Positions 1 through 6,395 of a DNA stretch of 9,357 bases are shown here, piece after piece. A program made the translations under genes and the position numbers. Every line of letters starts with the position of its first letter. Positions within the stretch are counted from its first letter, which is position 1. The notes beneath the pieces are model-generated. The model was not told the DNA's origin and ran no database searches. It saw only the letters and a list, made by a program, of their open reading frames with translations. This DNA comes from Acholeplasmataceae bacterium. GTDB taxonomy: Bacteria; Bacillota; Negativicutes; Acidaminococcales; Acidaminococcaceae. Location of the stretch: contig JAAYIB010000036.1 in NCBI GenBank assembly GCA_012744295.1, forward strand, positions 1-9,357, written 5' to 3'.

Positions 1-1
1 G

Positions 2-310
2 AGGGTGTCTGATTGGCTGGGCTTTGCGGTGACTCCGGGCCGCCTGCACGTCCTGACGCGCAAAGGAGCGCACTTTGCCGAGTATGCTTTGCAGGGAATT
101 TTTCTTGTAAAGGCGTTTGCGGCCTTTGGCGTGCGCAGGAAAGTCTCTCTGCCCTACATTCTTCTGGCAGGACTTCTTACGGCCGTGATTGACGAGAATA
201 TTCAACTTTACAGCGCTGGGAGGTCGGGAGAGGTTGCGGACATTATGCTTGATTTCTCCGGTACGCTGCTCGGCATCCTTGTCGCCTTTTTAACGGGCTC
301 CGGCAGGTAA
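2..310 (+). CDS. VanZ-like family membrane protein, 5' end probably outside the window
   Basis: This is the C-terminal part of a small VanZ-like integral membrane protein. The reading frame is open to the left edge. A GTG at 5 could start it, but VanZ-like proteins usually have another N-terminal helix and a Ser-rich stretch before the part seen here, so truncation by the window is more likely. Family marks, counted from the GTG, are RKxxHFxEY at about residues 19-27, DExxQ at 63-67, and Arg-x5-DxxxDxxG at about 73-85. Two or three hydrophobic helices alternate with these polar motifs. The family is named for VanZ of teicoplanin resistance clusters, but most members have no known function, and nothing nearby points to glycopeptide resistance. 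The TAA stop lies in the loop of a perfect hairpin. The family call is firm; the function is unknown. Confidence 0.8.
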   Translation, partial: RVSDWLGFAVTPGRLHVLTRKGAHFAEYALQGIFLVKAFAAFGVRRKVSLPYILLAGLLTAVIDENIQLYSAGRSGEVADIMLDFSGTLLGILVAFLTGSGR

Positions 311-317
311 CCTGCCG
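301..317 (+). repeat. Perfect GC-rich hairpin enclosing the VanZ stop codon
   Basis: The sequence CGGCAGGTAACCTGCCG is a 7-bp perfect inverted repeat with a 3-nt loop. The loop is exactly the TAA stop codon of the VanZ-like gene. No T-tract follows (TGACACATACAC), so it is not a standard intrinsic terminator. It could be an mRNA 3'-end stabiliser, a weak attenuator between the VanZ-like gene and the next gene, or chance. The pairing is seen directly; any function is inference. Confidence 0.55.
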
Positions 318-360
318 TGACACATACACATAGCTAAAATTTGCAGGAGGTTTATTTCCG

Positions 361-693
361 ATGGCTGAAGAGAAAAAAGAACTTACTGAGGAAAAAAGAG
401 AACTGGATGAAAGGGAATTCTTAGAGGTGGCCGCAGCCATTCGCGAAAAAATCAGAAAGTCGCCGGAACTGAAAGCCGACGGCAAGAGCGCGGCGCTTGA
501 AGTGCTTGACGCTATCGCAAGGTCGGTAGAGGCTCATGGCGTCAGGCAGCACGGCCTGACGAAGAAAAAGAAACAGGTCGCGCTGACCGTTTACGAGCGC
601 CTGTCCCGGGACGAGGAAAACACCCGGGAAGAGAAAACCGTTCTGGAGGCTCTTGTGGCAATAACCTTTCAGGGCATAGTCCAGGCAAAGTGA
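361..693 (+). CDS. Small charged hypothetical protein, 110 aa
   Basis: I do not recognise this protein. A strong AGGAGG at 345-350 sits 10 nt before the ATG, which supports real translation. The first 33 residues are almost all charged or helix-forming (Glu, Lys, Arg, Asp). The rest looks like short amphipathic helices, with a KKKK cluster near residue 70. It has no Cys or Trp, no signal peptide and no membrane segment, so a soluble, mostly helical cytoplasmic protein is likely. It is followed 24 nt later by the alanyl-tRNA editing gene and may be co-transcribed with it. A role in nucleic-acid or tRNA binding would be guesswork based on basic patches and the neighbour. That the gene is real is well supported; its function is unknown. 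Confidence 0.75.
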   Translation: MAEEKKELTEEKRELDEREFLEVAAAIREKIRKSPELKADGKSAALEVLDAIARSVEAHGVRQHGLTKKKKQVALTVYERLSRDEENTREEKTVLEALVAITFQGIVQAK

Positions 694-703
694 TTTTTTT
701 TGC

Positions 704-709
704 GGGAGG
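704..709 (+). promoter_or_regulatory. Ribosome binding site that fixes the alaX start
   Basis: GGGAGG lies 8 nt before the ATG at 718. An in-frame TTG at 700 would give a protein six residues longer, but this site would then fall inside the coding region. The ATG at 718 is therefore preferred. A run of eight T (694-701) lies just before it. Confidence 0.75.
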
Positions 710-717
710 CGAAGTTA

Positions 718-1917
718 ATGCAGGAAACGATAAAACTTTACGAAGAAGATTCTCTGCTGCGTTCCTGCGAGGCGGAGGTTTTGTCCTGCTTACAGACAGA
801 CAAGGGTTACGAGGTCATTCTTGACCGCACAGTAATCTTTCCCGAAGGGGGAGGACAACCAAGCGACAGGGGAACAGCGGGCGGCGCTGCCGTTACGGGG
901 GCTCTTGAGCGTTCGGGCAGAGTAGTCCACTACTGCGAGCAGCCTCTTGCCGTTGTTGGGACAAAGGTAAAGGTGGAGCTTGACTGGGAAAGAAGACTTG
1001 ACCATATGCAGCAGCACTGCGGCGAGCATCTTCTTTCACATGCCTTCTGGCAGACGGCTAAAGCGGCAAATGTCGGTTTCCGCATGAACGAGGAAGCGGT
1101 CTTCATTGACCTGGACAAGGAGGTAAGCCCGGCAGAGCTTTTGGCTGCAGAAGGCTTGGCCAACAGCCAGATCTGGGATAACCGAGCCGTCAGCGTGAGC
1201 TTGCTGCTGCCGGAGGAACTGGCAAAGCTCGACTTGAGAAAAAAGAACGAACAGCTGAAGGGTCTTTGCCGCGTGGTTTCGGTTGAAGGCGGCGACGGCT
1301 GTACCTGCTGCGGCACGCACCCTCCCTTTACGGGCATGGTCGGCTCGGTCAGGATTACGGGAGCGGAAAAGCACCGGGGCGGAAGCCGCATTAAGTTTGT
1401 TTGCGGTAAAAGAGCTCTTCTGGACGCTCAAAAAAAGCATGAGGCAATAGCGGCTGCCAACATGCTGCTGTCCGTAAAACCGGAAGAAGTGCCGGACGCC
1501 ATTCGCCGTCTGAAGGAAGAAATGGCCAATGTAAAAGCAATGCTCAAGCGTCGAACCGAGGAGTTGTTTATGGCAGAAAAACCGAAGTTGCTCGAGCAGG
1601 CTTTAATCAGCGATAACGGAACGAGGCTCCTCTTGCTGGCGCGTGAGGAATGCGAACCTTCCGAGGCAAAGCTGCTGGCGGAGATAGTCACGGAGGGCGA
1701 AGCCCTGGCGCTCGGAGTTTTTTATCGTTCCGGGGACAGGCTTAATTATCTTTTTGCGGCAAATCCCGGTGCGGCAGACTGCCGTGTCTTATGCACGAAG
1801 ACTTCACAAGCTCTGGGGGGCAGGGGCGGCGGCAACCAGCTCTTTTCACAAGGCAGCGCATCCTTTCAGGGGAGCGCGCAGGCAGCTATTGATACTTTGG
1901 AAAAAATTCTGTTGTAG
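718..1917 (+). CDS. alaX: Alanyl-tRNA editing protein, large AlaX type (AlaX-L)
   Basis: This is a stand-alone hydrolase that removes wrongly attached Ser or Gly from tRNA-Ala in the cytoplasm. It resembles the editing and C-terminal parts of alanyl-tRNA synthetase without the aminoacylation domain. In the 399-residue product, the N-terminal beta-barrel has PEGGGQPSDRG at 42-52. The zinc/editing site has HxxxH at H100/H104 (in QQHCGEHLLSH) and CxxxH at C197/H201 (in CTCCGTH). A charged, probably coiled-coil stretch follows around 240-290. A DHHA1-type C-terminal domain ends with a glycine-rich GGRGGGN at 367-373. Length and order match the full AlaX-L form. Cys101 stands where Thr or Ser is usual between the two histidines. 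It may share a transcript with the preceding 110-aa gene, and the GT8 gene starts 15 nt after its stop. All four zinc ligands are present, so it should be active. Confidence 0.93.
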   Translation: MQETIKLYEEDSLLRSCEAEVLSCLQTDKGYEVILDRTVIFPEGGGQPSDRGTAGGAAVTGALERSGRVVHYCEQPLAVVGTKVKVELDWERRLDHMQQHCGEHLLSHAFWQTAKAANVGFRMNEEAVFIDLDKEVSPAELLAAEGLANSQIWDNRAVSVSLLLPEELAKLDLRKKNEQLKGLCRVVSVEGGDGCTCCGTHPPFTGMVGSVRITGAEKHRGGSRIKFVCGKRALLDAQKKHEAIAAANMLLSVKPEEVPDAIRRLKEEMANVKAMLKRRTEELFMAEKPKLLEQALISDNGTRLLLLAREECEPSEAKLLAEIVTEGEALALGVFYRSGDRLNYLFAANPGAADCRVLCTKTSQALGGRGGGNQLFSQGSASFQGSAQAAIDTLEKILL

Positions 1918-1932
1918 AAATCAGGTGCGATT

Positions 1933-2844
1933 ATGGATAGGATTCACATTTTCCTTGCTAGCGACGATAATTACGCACAGCATTCAGGCGTTGTGCTTGC
2001 ATCCTTGCTCGCCAATCACAACGCGGGTGGGCTGCCTCTCGCAATTCATTATCTGGACGGCGGCCTTTCTGCGGTAAATAGGGACAAAATCAGCAACATT
2101 GTTGAAAATTGTGCAAATGCCGAGCTGATTTTCCATGAAATGTCCGGCGAGTTTCGGGAACTGAAAACAGACCGCTACATTACGCATGCAACTTACTACC
2201 GGCTGAAGATCGACAGCCTGGCGGGCAATGATGTGTGCAAGGCAATCTACCTCGATACCGACGTGCTTGTTTTCGGAGATATTGAAGAAATTTGGAACAT
2301 CGATATTGCCGGTTATGCGATAGGCGCTGTCGAGGACGCAGGCCTCAGAGACATCATGCCGAAGCTGAAGAAACAGTTGAAAATGCCTCAGGACAGCCGT
2401 TACTTCAACTCGGGCGTTCTCCTCCTTAATTTGAATTATTGGCGCGAGCAGGCTGTTGGTGACAGGGTTATGGCTTTTCTCCACACTTGCCCCAGGGATT
2501 TGCCTCATCATGACCAGGATGCCCTGAACGCTACGCTTTGGCAGGAAACGCTGTTTATCGATCCGAAATGGAATGTGCACAAGGAGGTTTACCACAATTA
2601 TTATTTGCCGGACCGGCGCAGCAGATTGAGCGATGCTTTTATCAATGCCGTTCACCACCCGGCGATTGTCCATTACACCGGTAAAATCAAACCCTGGCAC
2701 TATGACTGTGGGCTTCCCCATGTAAAAGAGTATTACAAATATCTTGCCTGCACGCCTTGGGCCGGTTATCGTCCGACGGGACGAAGCTGGAACGGACTCA
2801 GACGAAAGCTTGGCTGGCTGCTTAAGCGTTTGCTTTTCAAATAG
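1933..2844 (+). CDS. Glycosyltransferase family 8 (LPS glucosyl/galactosyltransferase-like)
   Basis: This is a retaining GT-A fold glycosyltransferase of family GT8, the family of lipopolysaccharide alpha-glucosyl/galactosyltransferases (WaaJ/RfaJ, LgtC) and glycogenin. It would transfer a hexose from a UDP-sugar on the cytoplasmic face of the membrane. The 303 residues begin with the nucleotide-binding strand IHIFLASDDNY. The metal-binding DxD is D108-T109-D110 in IYLDTDVLVFGDI. The family motif HDQDALN is at 193-199, and H247-x-x-G250-x-x-K253-P-W255 near the C-terminus supplies the last metal ligand and phosphate contacts. The C-terminal tail is basic and hydrophobic (GWLLKRLLFK), as in enzymes that sit on the inner membrane. 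The ribosome binding site is modest (AGGTG at 1923). Acceptor and sugar cannot be read from sequence. Context suggests an envelope glycolipid or polymer. Confidence 0.92.
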   Translation: MDRIHIFLASDDNYAQHSGVVLASLLANHNAGGLPLAIHYLDGGLSAVNRDKISNIVENCANAELIFHEMSGEFRELKTDRYITHATYYRLKIDSLAGNDVCKAIYLDTDVLVFGDIEEIWNIDIAGYAIGAVEDAGLRDIMPKLKKQLKMPQDSRYFNSGVLLLNLNYWREQAVGDRVMAFLHTCPRDLPHHDQDALNATLWQETLFIDPKWNVHKEVYHNYYLPDRRSRLSDAFINAVHHPAIVHYTGKIKPWHYDCGLPHVKEYYKYLACTPWAGYRPTGRSWNGLRRKLGWLLKRLLFK

Positions 2845-2884
2845 TGACAAACAAAGTAAGATTATCATCGATTTTCTGTCGCTA

Positions 2885-2893
2885 TGGTATAAT
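2885..2893 (+). promoter_or_regulatory. Probable housekeeping-sigma promoter, extended -10
   Basis: TGGTATAAT is a perfect -10 hexamer (2888-2893) with the TGn extension. It lies in the 95-nt gap between the GT8 gene and the gtrA-like gene, about 47 nt before the GTG at 2940. The region 17 nt upstream has no good -35, which an extended -10 can tolerate. It would drive the gtrA-like gene, the lipid kinase, the LtaS-like gene and perhaps the PHP gene. The motif is seen directly; activity is inference. The rest of this gap (2845-2939) shows nothing else. Confidence 0.6.
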
Positions 2894-2939
2894 GAATGGT
2901 AACGGGTTGAGAAATTTGACTAAACATCAGTGAAAGGCA

Positions 2940-3377
2940 GTGGCAGCAGACTTGCAAGGCAAGAATGGAAGAAAAATACTTTTGGGCAGGGACTATACCG
3001 ATAATGAGAAGGTCAGGCTTTTGCTCTATCTTGCTATTGGGGCTGCCGCAGCAATAATCGAGTGGGGCTGTTTTTATTGCCTCAATATTTTTTTTGGCGT
3101 CAACTATCTGGCGGCGGCGGCGATGGCCTTCGCTTTTTCGACAGTTTGCCATTATGCCCTCGGTAATATTTTTGTTTTTAACAGCGGCGCACGTTATCGG
3201 CGTCAAAAAGAACTTTCGCTGGTCTTCCTGGTCAGTACTGCGGGCCTTGGGCTGAATCTTTTTCTGATGTGGATTTTTGTCGGAATTTTCCTGATGGACG
3301 CCATGATGTCAAAGATTGCGGCAAGCGCCATTGTTGTTTTCTGGAACTATTTGTCCAGGAAGAAGTGGATATTTTAA
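2940..3377 (+). CDS. GtrA-like family membrane protein
   Basis: This is a small four-helix membrane protein of the GtrA-like family. Members are thought to flip, or help flip, polyprenyl-phosphate-linked sugars to the outer face, where a transferase adds the sugar to O-antigen, teichoic acid or arabinan. Hydrophobic helices lie at about residues 27-46, 52-73, 92-113 and 116-136. The two family repeats are visible: ALGNIFVF after helix 2, and the matching C-terminal NYLSRKKWIF. The start is uncertain. GTG at 2940 follows an in-frame TGA at 2931 and has AAAGG only 2 nt away, which is too close. TTG at 2952 or 2982 are alternatives with better spacing but weaker signals. The lipid kinase follows 34 nt later. 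The family call is good; the sugar carried is unknown. Confidence 0.85.
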   Translation: MAADLQGKNGRKILLGRDYTDNEKVRLLLYLAIGAAAAIIEWGCFYCLNIFFGVNYLAAAAMAFAFSTVCHYALGNIFVFNSGARYRRQKELSLVFLVSTAGLGLNLFLMWIFVGIFLMDAMMSKIAASAIVVFWNYLSRKKWIF

Positions 3378-3411
3378 AATACGTATGCGGTAAGTCTGCA
3401 GGTGGGAGAAT

Positions 3412-4353
3412 ATGCTGAAAGAGCGTTTGGATATAAGAAAATTTAAGAAGGTAATCGCATTGTTCAATCCGAGCTCGGGGAGACAGCTTTTCAGTGACAA
3501 GCTCAGCAAGGCGAACGAGGTGCACGCGCTTTTGCGCAAGACGCTCGGACGCGGGGTGCTGAGGGAGATGGAAATCAATTCTTTTGTTGAAGTGCGCAGG
3601 ATCGCGAAACAAATTTGCGACGAGAATTACGACTGGGTCATAGTAATCGGCGGCGACGGTACTCTGAGGGCAATTACCGAGGTCTTTGTCGAGAATCACA
3701 AGTTCCCCTATATGAGCGTTTTTCCGGGAGGGACTGTAAACCTTGTCGCCAAGGAACTGATGGTGCCTGACGATCCCGAAAAATGGCTGAAAAAAATTAA
3801 AAAGGGCGTGGCGGTACCTGTATGGCTCGGAAAGGCGAATAAGCGGATCTTCCTGACCGTGGCCGGCATCGGCATAGATTCGATGGTTATAGAAGGCGTT
3901 ACGGAAACGGAGAAAAAGTTGTTTTCCAAGTTTGCTTACGTCCTTCAGGGAACGGAACTTGTAAAAAGGGAGCTTTTGTGGAAGGACTGGCAGTACAAGT
4001 TCAACGTGATGATTGACAATGACGGGATTTGGAGGGACGCTTCCTCAGTCATCGTAGCCAAAAGCCGCTATTATGCCGGGAAATTCTCACTGGTTGAAGG
4101 CGCGTCGCTTTCTTCGCCGAAGCTCCATGTCTGCCTTTTCCCCGGTGACAAGAAGCTTGACTTCTTAAGATATTTGGCTCTGATTGCGGCCGACGCTCTC
4201 GACTATGACAAGTCGGTGGAAATCGTTGAGGCAAAAACAGTAAAAATCAAGTGTGACACACATAAATTCGCAGCTGAGCTGGACGGGGACTGTCTTGTCA
4301 CCTCGCCGCTCAGCATCAGTCTTTTGCCGGACCCGATCAAGTTTATTTCGTGA
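3412..4353 (+). CDS. Diacylglycerol/lipid kinase family protein
   Basis: This is a soluble, probably membrane-associated kinase of the diacylglycerol kinase catalytic family (DgkB/YegS type). These use ATP to phosphorylate diacylglycerol or related lipids. The 313 residues open with VIALFNPSSGR (NPSSGR at 19-24). The nucleotide-binding GGDGT is at 80-84. The segment FPGGTVNLVAKEL at 104-116 corresponds to the usual GTxN...A..L motif. The C-terminal ELDGD at 289-293 corresponds to the family's conserved DGE. The length is typical. AGGTGG at 3400-3405 precedes the ATG. The next gene begins 12 nt after the stop and its ribosome binding site overlaps that stop, so translation is probably coupled. 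In Gram-positives a DgkB-type kinase recycles diacylglycerol released by lipoteichoic acid synthase, and an LtaS-like gene follows directly here. The exact lipid substrate is inferred from context. Confidence 0.88.
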   Translation: MLKERLDIRKFKKVIALFNPSSGRQLFSDKLSKANEVHALLRKTLGRGVLREMEINSFVEVRRIAKQICDENYDWVIVIGGDGTLRAITEVFVENHKFPYMSVFPGGTVNLVAKELMVPDDPEKWLKKIKKGVAVPVWLGKANKRIFLTVAGIGIDSMVIEGVTETEKKLFSKFAYVLQGTELVKRELLWKDWQYKFNVMIDNDGIWRDASSVIVAKSRYYAGKFSLVEGASLSSPKLHVCLFPGDKKLDFLRYLALIAADALDYDKSVEIVEAKTVKIKCDTHKFAAELDGDCLVTSPLSISLLPDPIKFIS

Positions 4354-4358
4354 GGTGG
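4352..4358 (+). promoter_or_regulatory. Ribosome binding site overlapping the lipid kinase stop
   Basis: GAGGTGG uses the last two bases of the kinase TGA stop and lies 7 nt before the GTG at 4366. A ribosome finishing the kinase would sit on this site, which favours translational coupling of the two genes. Confidence 0.7.
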
Positions 4359-4365
4359 CGTATTA

Positions 4366-6384
4366 GTGAAGAAGAGCCGGCTTTTTGCTTTTCTGGCAGT
4401 AGTTTCTCTCGCAGCTGAAGTTTTCTCTGCACGGAGATTTTACCGGGAAATAGTGCCCTTCCCTCTTGAAGAGTTCTATTTTACCTTCCTAAACCTGTTT
4501 TTGCGGGACCTGCTCCTGATAGGCGCGCTGGCTTTGCTGTATGCCGTGCGCAAGAGAATCAGGGACAGGGTGCTGCGCTATTTCCCCGTGGTCGTGGTGG
4601 GGACGTCCTATCTTGCCTTTGCCGCCTTCATGGTTGATTATCTCAAGCTTGACTGGGGATTCATGACTTTGCTTGCGGTGTTTGCGGGGCTGAACAACAA
4701 TGTTCTCGTCTGCCTGCTGGCGGCTATGTTCTACCATAAGTGGCCGAGTATCAGAATGAAGGCATTTTATTTTCTTGTGTATGTAACGACCTCGGCCATC
4801 ATGCTTTTTGACGCGGTATATTTCTGGACGACTTCGATGCACGTTGAAAGCGTCTTGTTCCGGAATCTGAATTATCACTCGGTAAAAGGCGTGCTGGAAA
4901 CATCGAAGCCCGCATTCCTCGCAGCGATTGCCCTGCTGCTCGTCCTGATTGTCGTATTGTTCCGTGTGGCAAAGCCAACGAGGAAGAAACCGAATTTTGC
5001 CTGGTCTTTGCTTTGCGTCGCCGGCTTTACGCTTGCTTTGAACTTTACCTATCTTTCCCTTTCCGGGGGAGTCAGTTTCTCCATCAACCAGTTCGGGGAA
5101 CTGTGGTCGGAGGTCGAGATAGAGAAGACCCGTCAAAGCTATCGCAACGCTGTGGCAACACCGATCAACATCAATTTTTTCAACAAAGCGCTTTTTGATA
5201 CCGATAAGCTCGTAAAGGACCCGGCAAAGCTGGGCAAAAGGATCCTGACGGAAAAGGACCTGAAGGTTCTGCTCGGCATGGGCATTGTGCCCGAAAAACC
5301 GCCTGCGCCTGCCGCCCCGGCCCGGTATGACAAGATAGTGCTATTGGTGCTGGAGTCGGTGCATCGCGACTTCATCCATTTTTACAATAGGAACATTCCG
5401 CAGGAAACGACACCGTTTCTCGACAGCCTGCTGCAAAAATACCCGCATCTTGACCGTTATTATTCCTCGGCGATACCGACGACGGAAGGCCTTAACAGCG
5501 CCTTTCGCTCACAGCTTTTGTTTGACGGCGACGCGAAGGGGCAGGGAAACAGCGGCTCACTTTTCAGGCAGCTTGAAGGAACCTCCTGGCGCGGTATCTT
5601 TCTGAATGCTTCCAGCGGTTATTACAGCAACGAATTCAGACATTATCCCGAGGTGTTCGGCATGAAGGAGTATTATGCCAGGGAATACCTGGAGGAGCGC
5701 GGTTATAAAGGCGCTACGGGCTGGGGCTTTCACAACGACGTAATGTATAAGGAAACAGCTTCATTGCTGGAAAACGCCCGCAGGGACAAAATGCTTCTGG
5801 TGACAAAGACTCTTGACATGCACCAGCCTTATCCCTATTACGGACTGACCTGGGCCGAGATGCCGCCGGCGGTGCGTGACAGCAAGTACGCGACAGTCCG
5901 GGGCATGCACTGGGTTGACCACACGCTCAGGGAATTTTTCCGAACGCTTGAAGAGAAGGGCCTTTTTGACGAACGAACGTTGTTCATCATTACCAGTGAC
6001 CACAACCCCCATTCGGGAGGCGAGTATAAGGAGCTGGTGCTTGCGGCCGCCGATACTCAGAGCATTGCGCCAATCCCTCTGATTTTCGTATCGAAGAATC
6101 TTGAGCCGCTTGACGCTTTGAAAACTGCCGAGCATGCGAGTTCGATAGACCTTGCACCGACGCTGCTGCCTCTGATGGGCCTTGCTGCGCCGCCTGACTT
6201 TCTGGGCAGAAATCTGCTTAAAACCGTGGAAATTCCTTTTGCGCTCGGCTATTTTGGCGGCAAAGCCTATTATTTCTCCGAAGGGCTCAGCTTCGTCAAC
6301 GTGCTTGACAATCCTTATCCGGCAACTCCCGAAGAGGATGCGCTGGCCAATTATGTTGTTTGGGATTATACAAGAAGACAATAG
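4366..6384 (+). CDS. LTA synthase-like membrane sulfatase-fold transferase
   Basis: This is a membrane-anchored enzyme of the LtaS/alkaline phosphatase superfamily, with the catalytic domain outside the cytoplasmic membrane. Members move phosphoglycerol from phosphatidylglycerol, or in related groups phosphoethanolamine, onto polymers or glycans. About seven hydrophobic helices lie within residues 5-230 (near 5-20, 41-61, 73-91, 98-122, 132-155, 182-201 and 211-230). A linker with a Pro/Ala stretch (KPPAPAAPA) precedes the sulfatase domain from about 322. Metal-site marks are E330 in LLVLES, the probable nucleophile T372 or T373 in IPTTEGLNS, GFHND at 454-458, H486 in DMHQPY, and D545-H546 in TSDHN. 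It starts with GTG at 4366. At 672 residues it is close to the family norm, with more N-terminal helices than the five of classical LtaS. A phosphoethanolamine transferase is an alternative, but the motifs fit LtaS better. Confidence 0.88.
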   Translation: MKKSRLFAFLAVVSLAAEVFSARRFYREIVPFPLEEFYFTFLNLFLRDLLLIGALALLYAVRKRIRDRVLRYFPVVVVGTSYLAFAAFMVDYLKLDWGFMTLLAVFAGLNNNVLVCLLAAMFYHKWPSIRMKAFYFLVYVTTSAIMLFDAVYFWTTSMHVESVLFRNLNYHSVKGVLETSKPAFLAAIALLLVLIVVLFRVAKPTRKKPNFAWSLLCVAGFTLALNFTYLSLSGGVSFSINQFGELWSEVEIEKTRQSYRNAVATPININFFNKALFDTDKLVKDPAKLGKRILTEKDLKVLLGMGIVPEKPPAPAAPARYDKIVLLVLESVHRDFIHFYNRNIPQETTPFLDSLLQKYPHLDRYYSSAIPTTEGLNSAFRSQLLFDGDAKGQGNSGSLFRQLEGTSWRGIFLNASSGYYSNEFRHYPEVFGMKEYYAREYLEERGYKGATGWGFHNDVMYKETASLLENARRDKMLLVTKTLDMHQPYPYYGLTWAEMPPAVRDSKYATVRGMHWVDHTLREFFRTLEEKGLFDERTLFIITSDHNPHSGGEYKELVLAAADTQSIAPIPLIFVSKNLEPLDALKTAEHASSIDLAPTLLPLMGLAAPPDFLGRNLLKTVEIPFALGYFGGKAYYFSEGLSFVNVLDNPYPATPEEDALANYVVWDYTRRQ

Positions 6385-6389
6385 GAGGT
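6384..6389 (+). promoter_or_regulatory. Ribosome binding site touching the LtaS-like stop
   Basis: AGGAGG begins at the last base of the LtaS-like TAG stop and lies 6 nt before the ATG at 6396. It is a consensus-strength site and links the PHP gene to the same transcript. Confidence 0.75.
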
Positions 6390-6395
6390 TAAATA

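Noticed and set aside
694..701. Run of eight T after the 110-aa gene, considered as a terminator tail
   Set aside because: No stable stem precedes it, and a ribosome binding site follows at once. It is more likely a leader sequence for alaX.
1984..2868. 294-residue open frame on the - strand opposite the GT8 gene
   Set aside because: It mirrors the GT8 coding region, has no ribosome binding site or family motif that I can see, and the GT8 reading is certain from its DxD and C-terminal motifs.
4489..5136. 215-residue open frame on the - strand opposite the LtaS-like gene
   Set aside because: It is rich in His, Gln and Arg, as expected from the reverse of membrane-helix codons, and has no recognisable domain.
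5761..6381. 206-residue open frame on the - strand opposite the sulfatase domain
   Set aside because: It is antisense to the conserved SDHN region and has no independent support.
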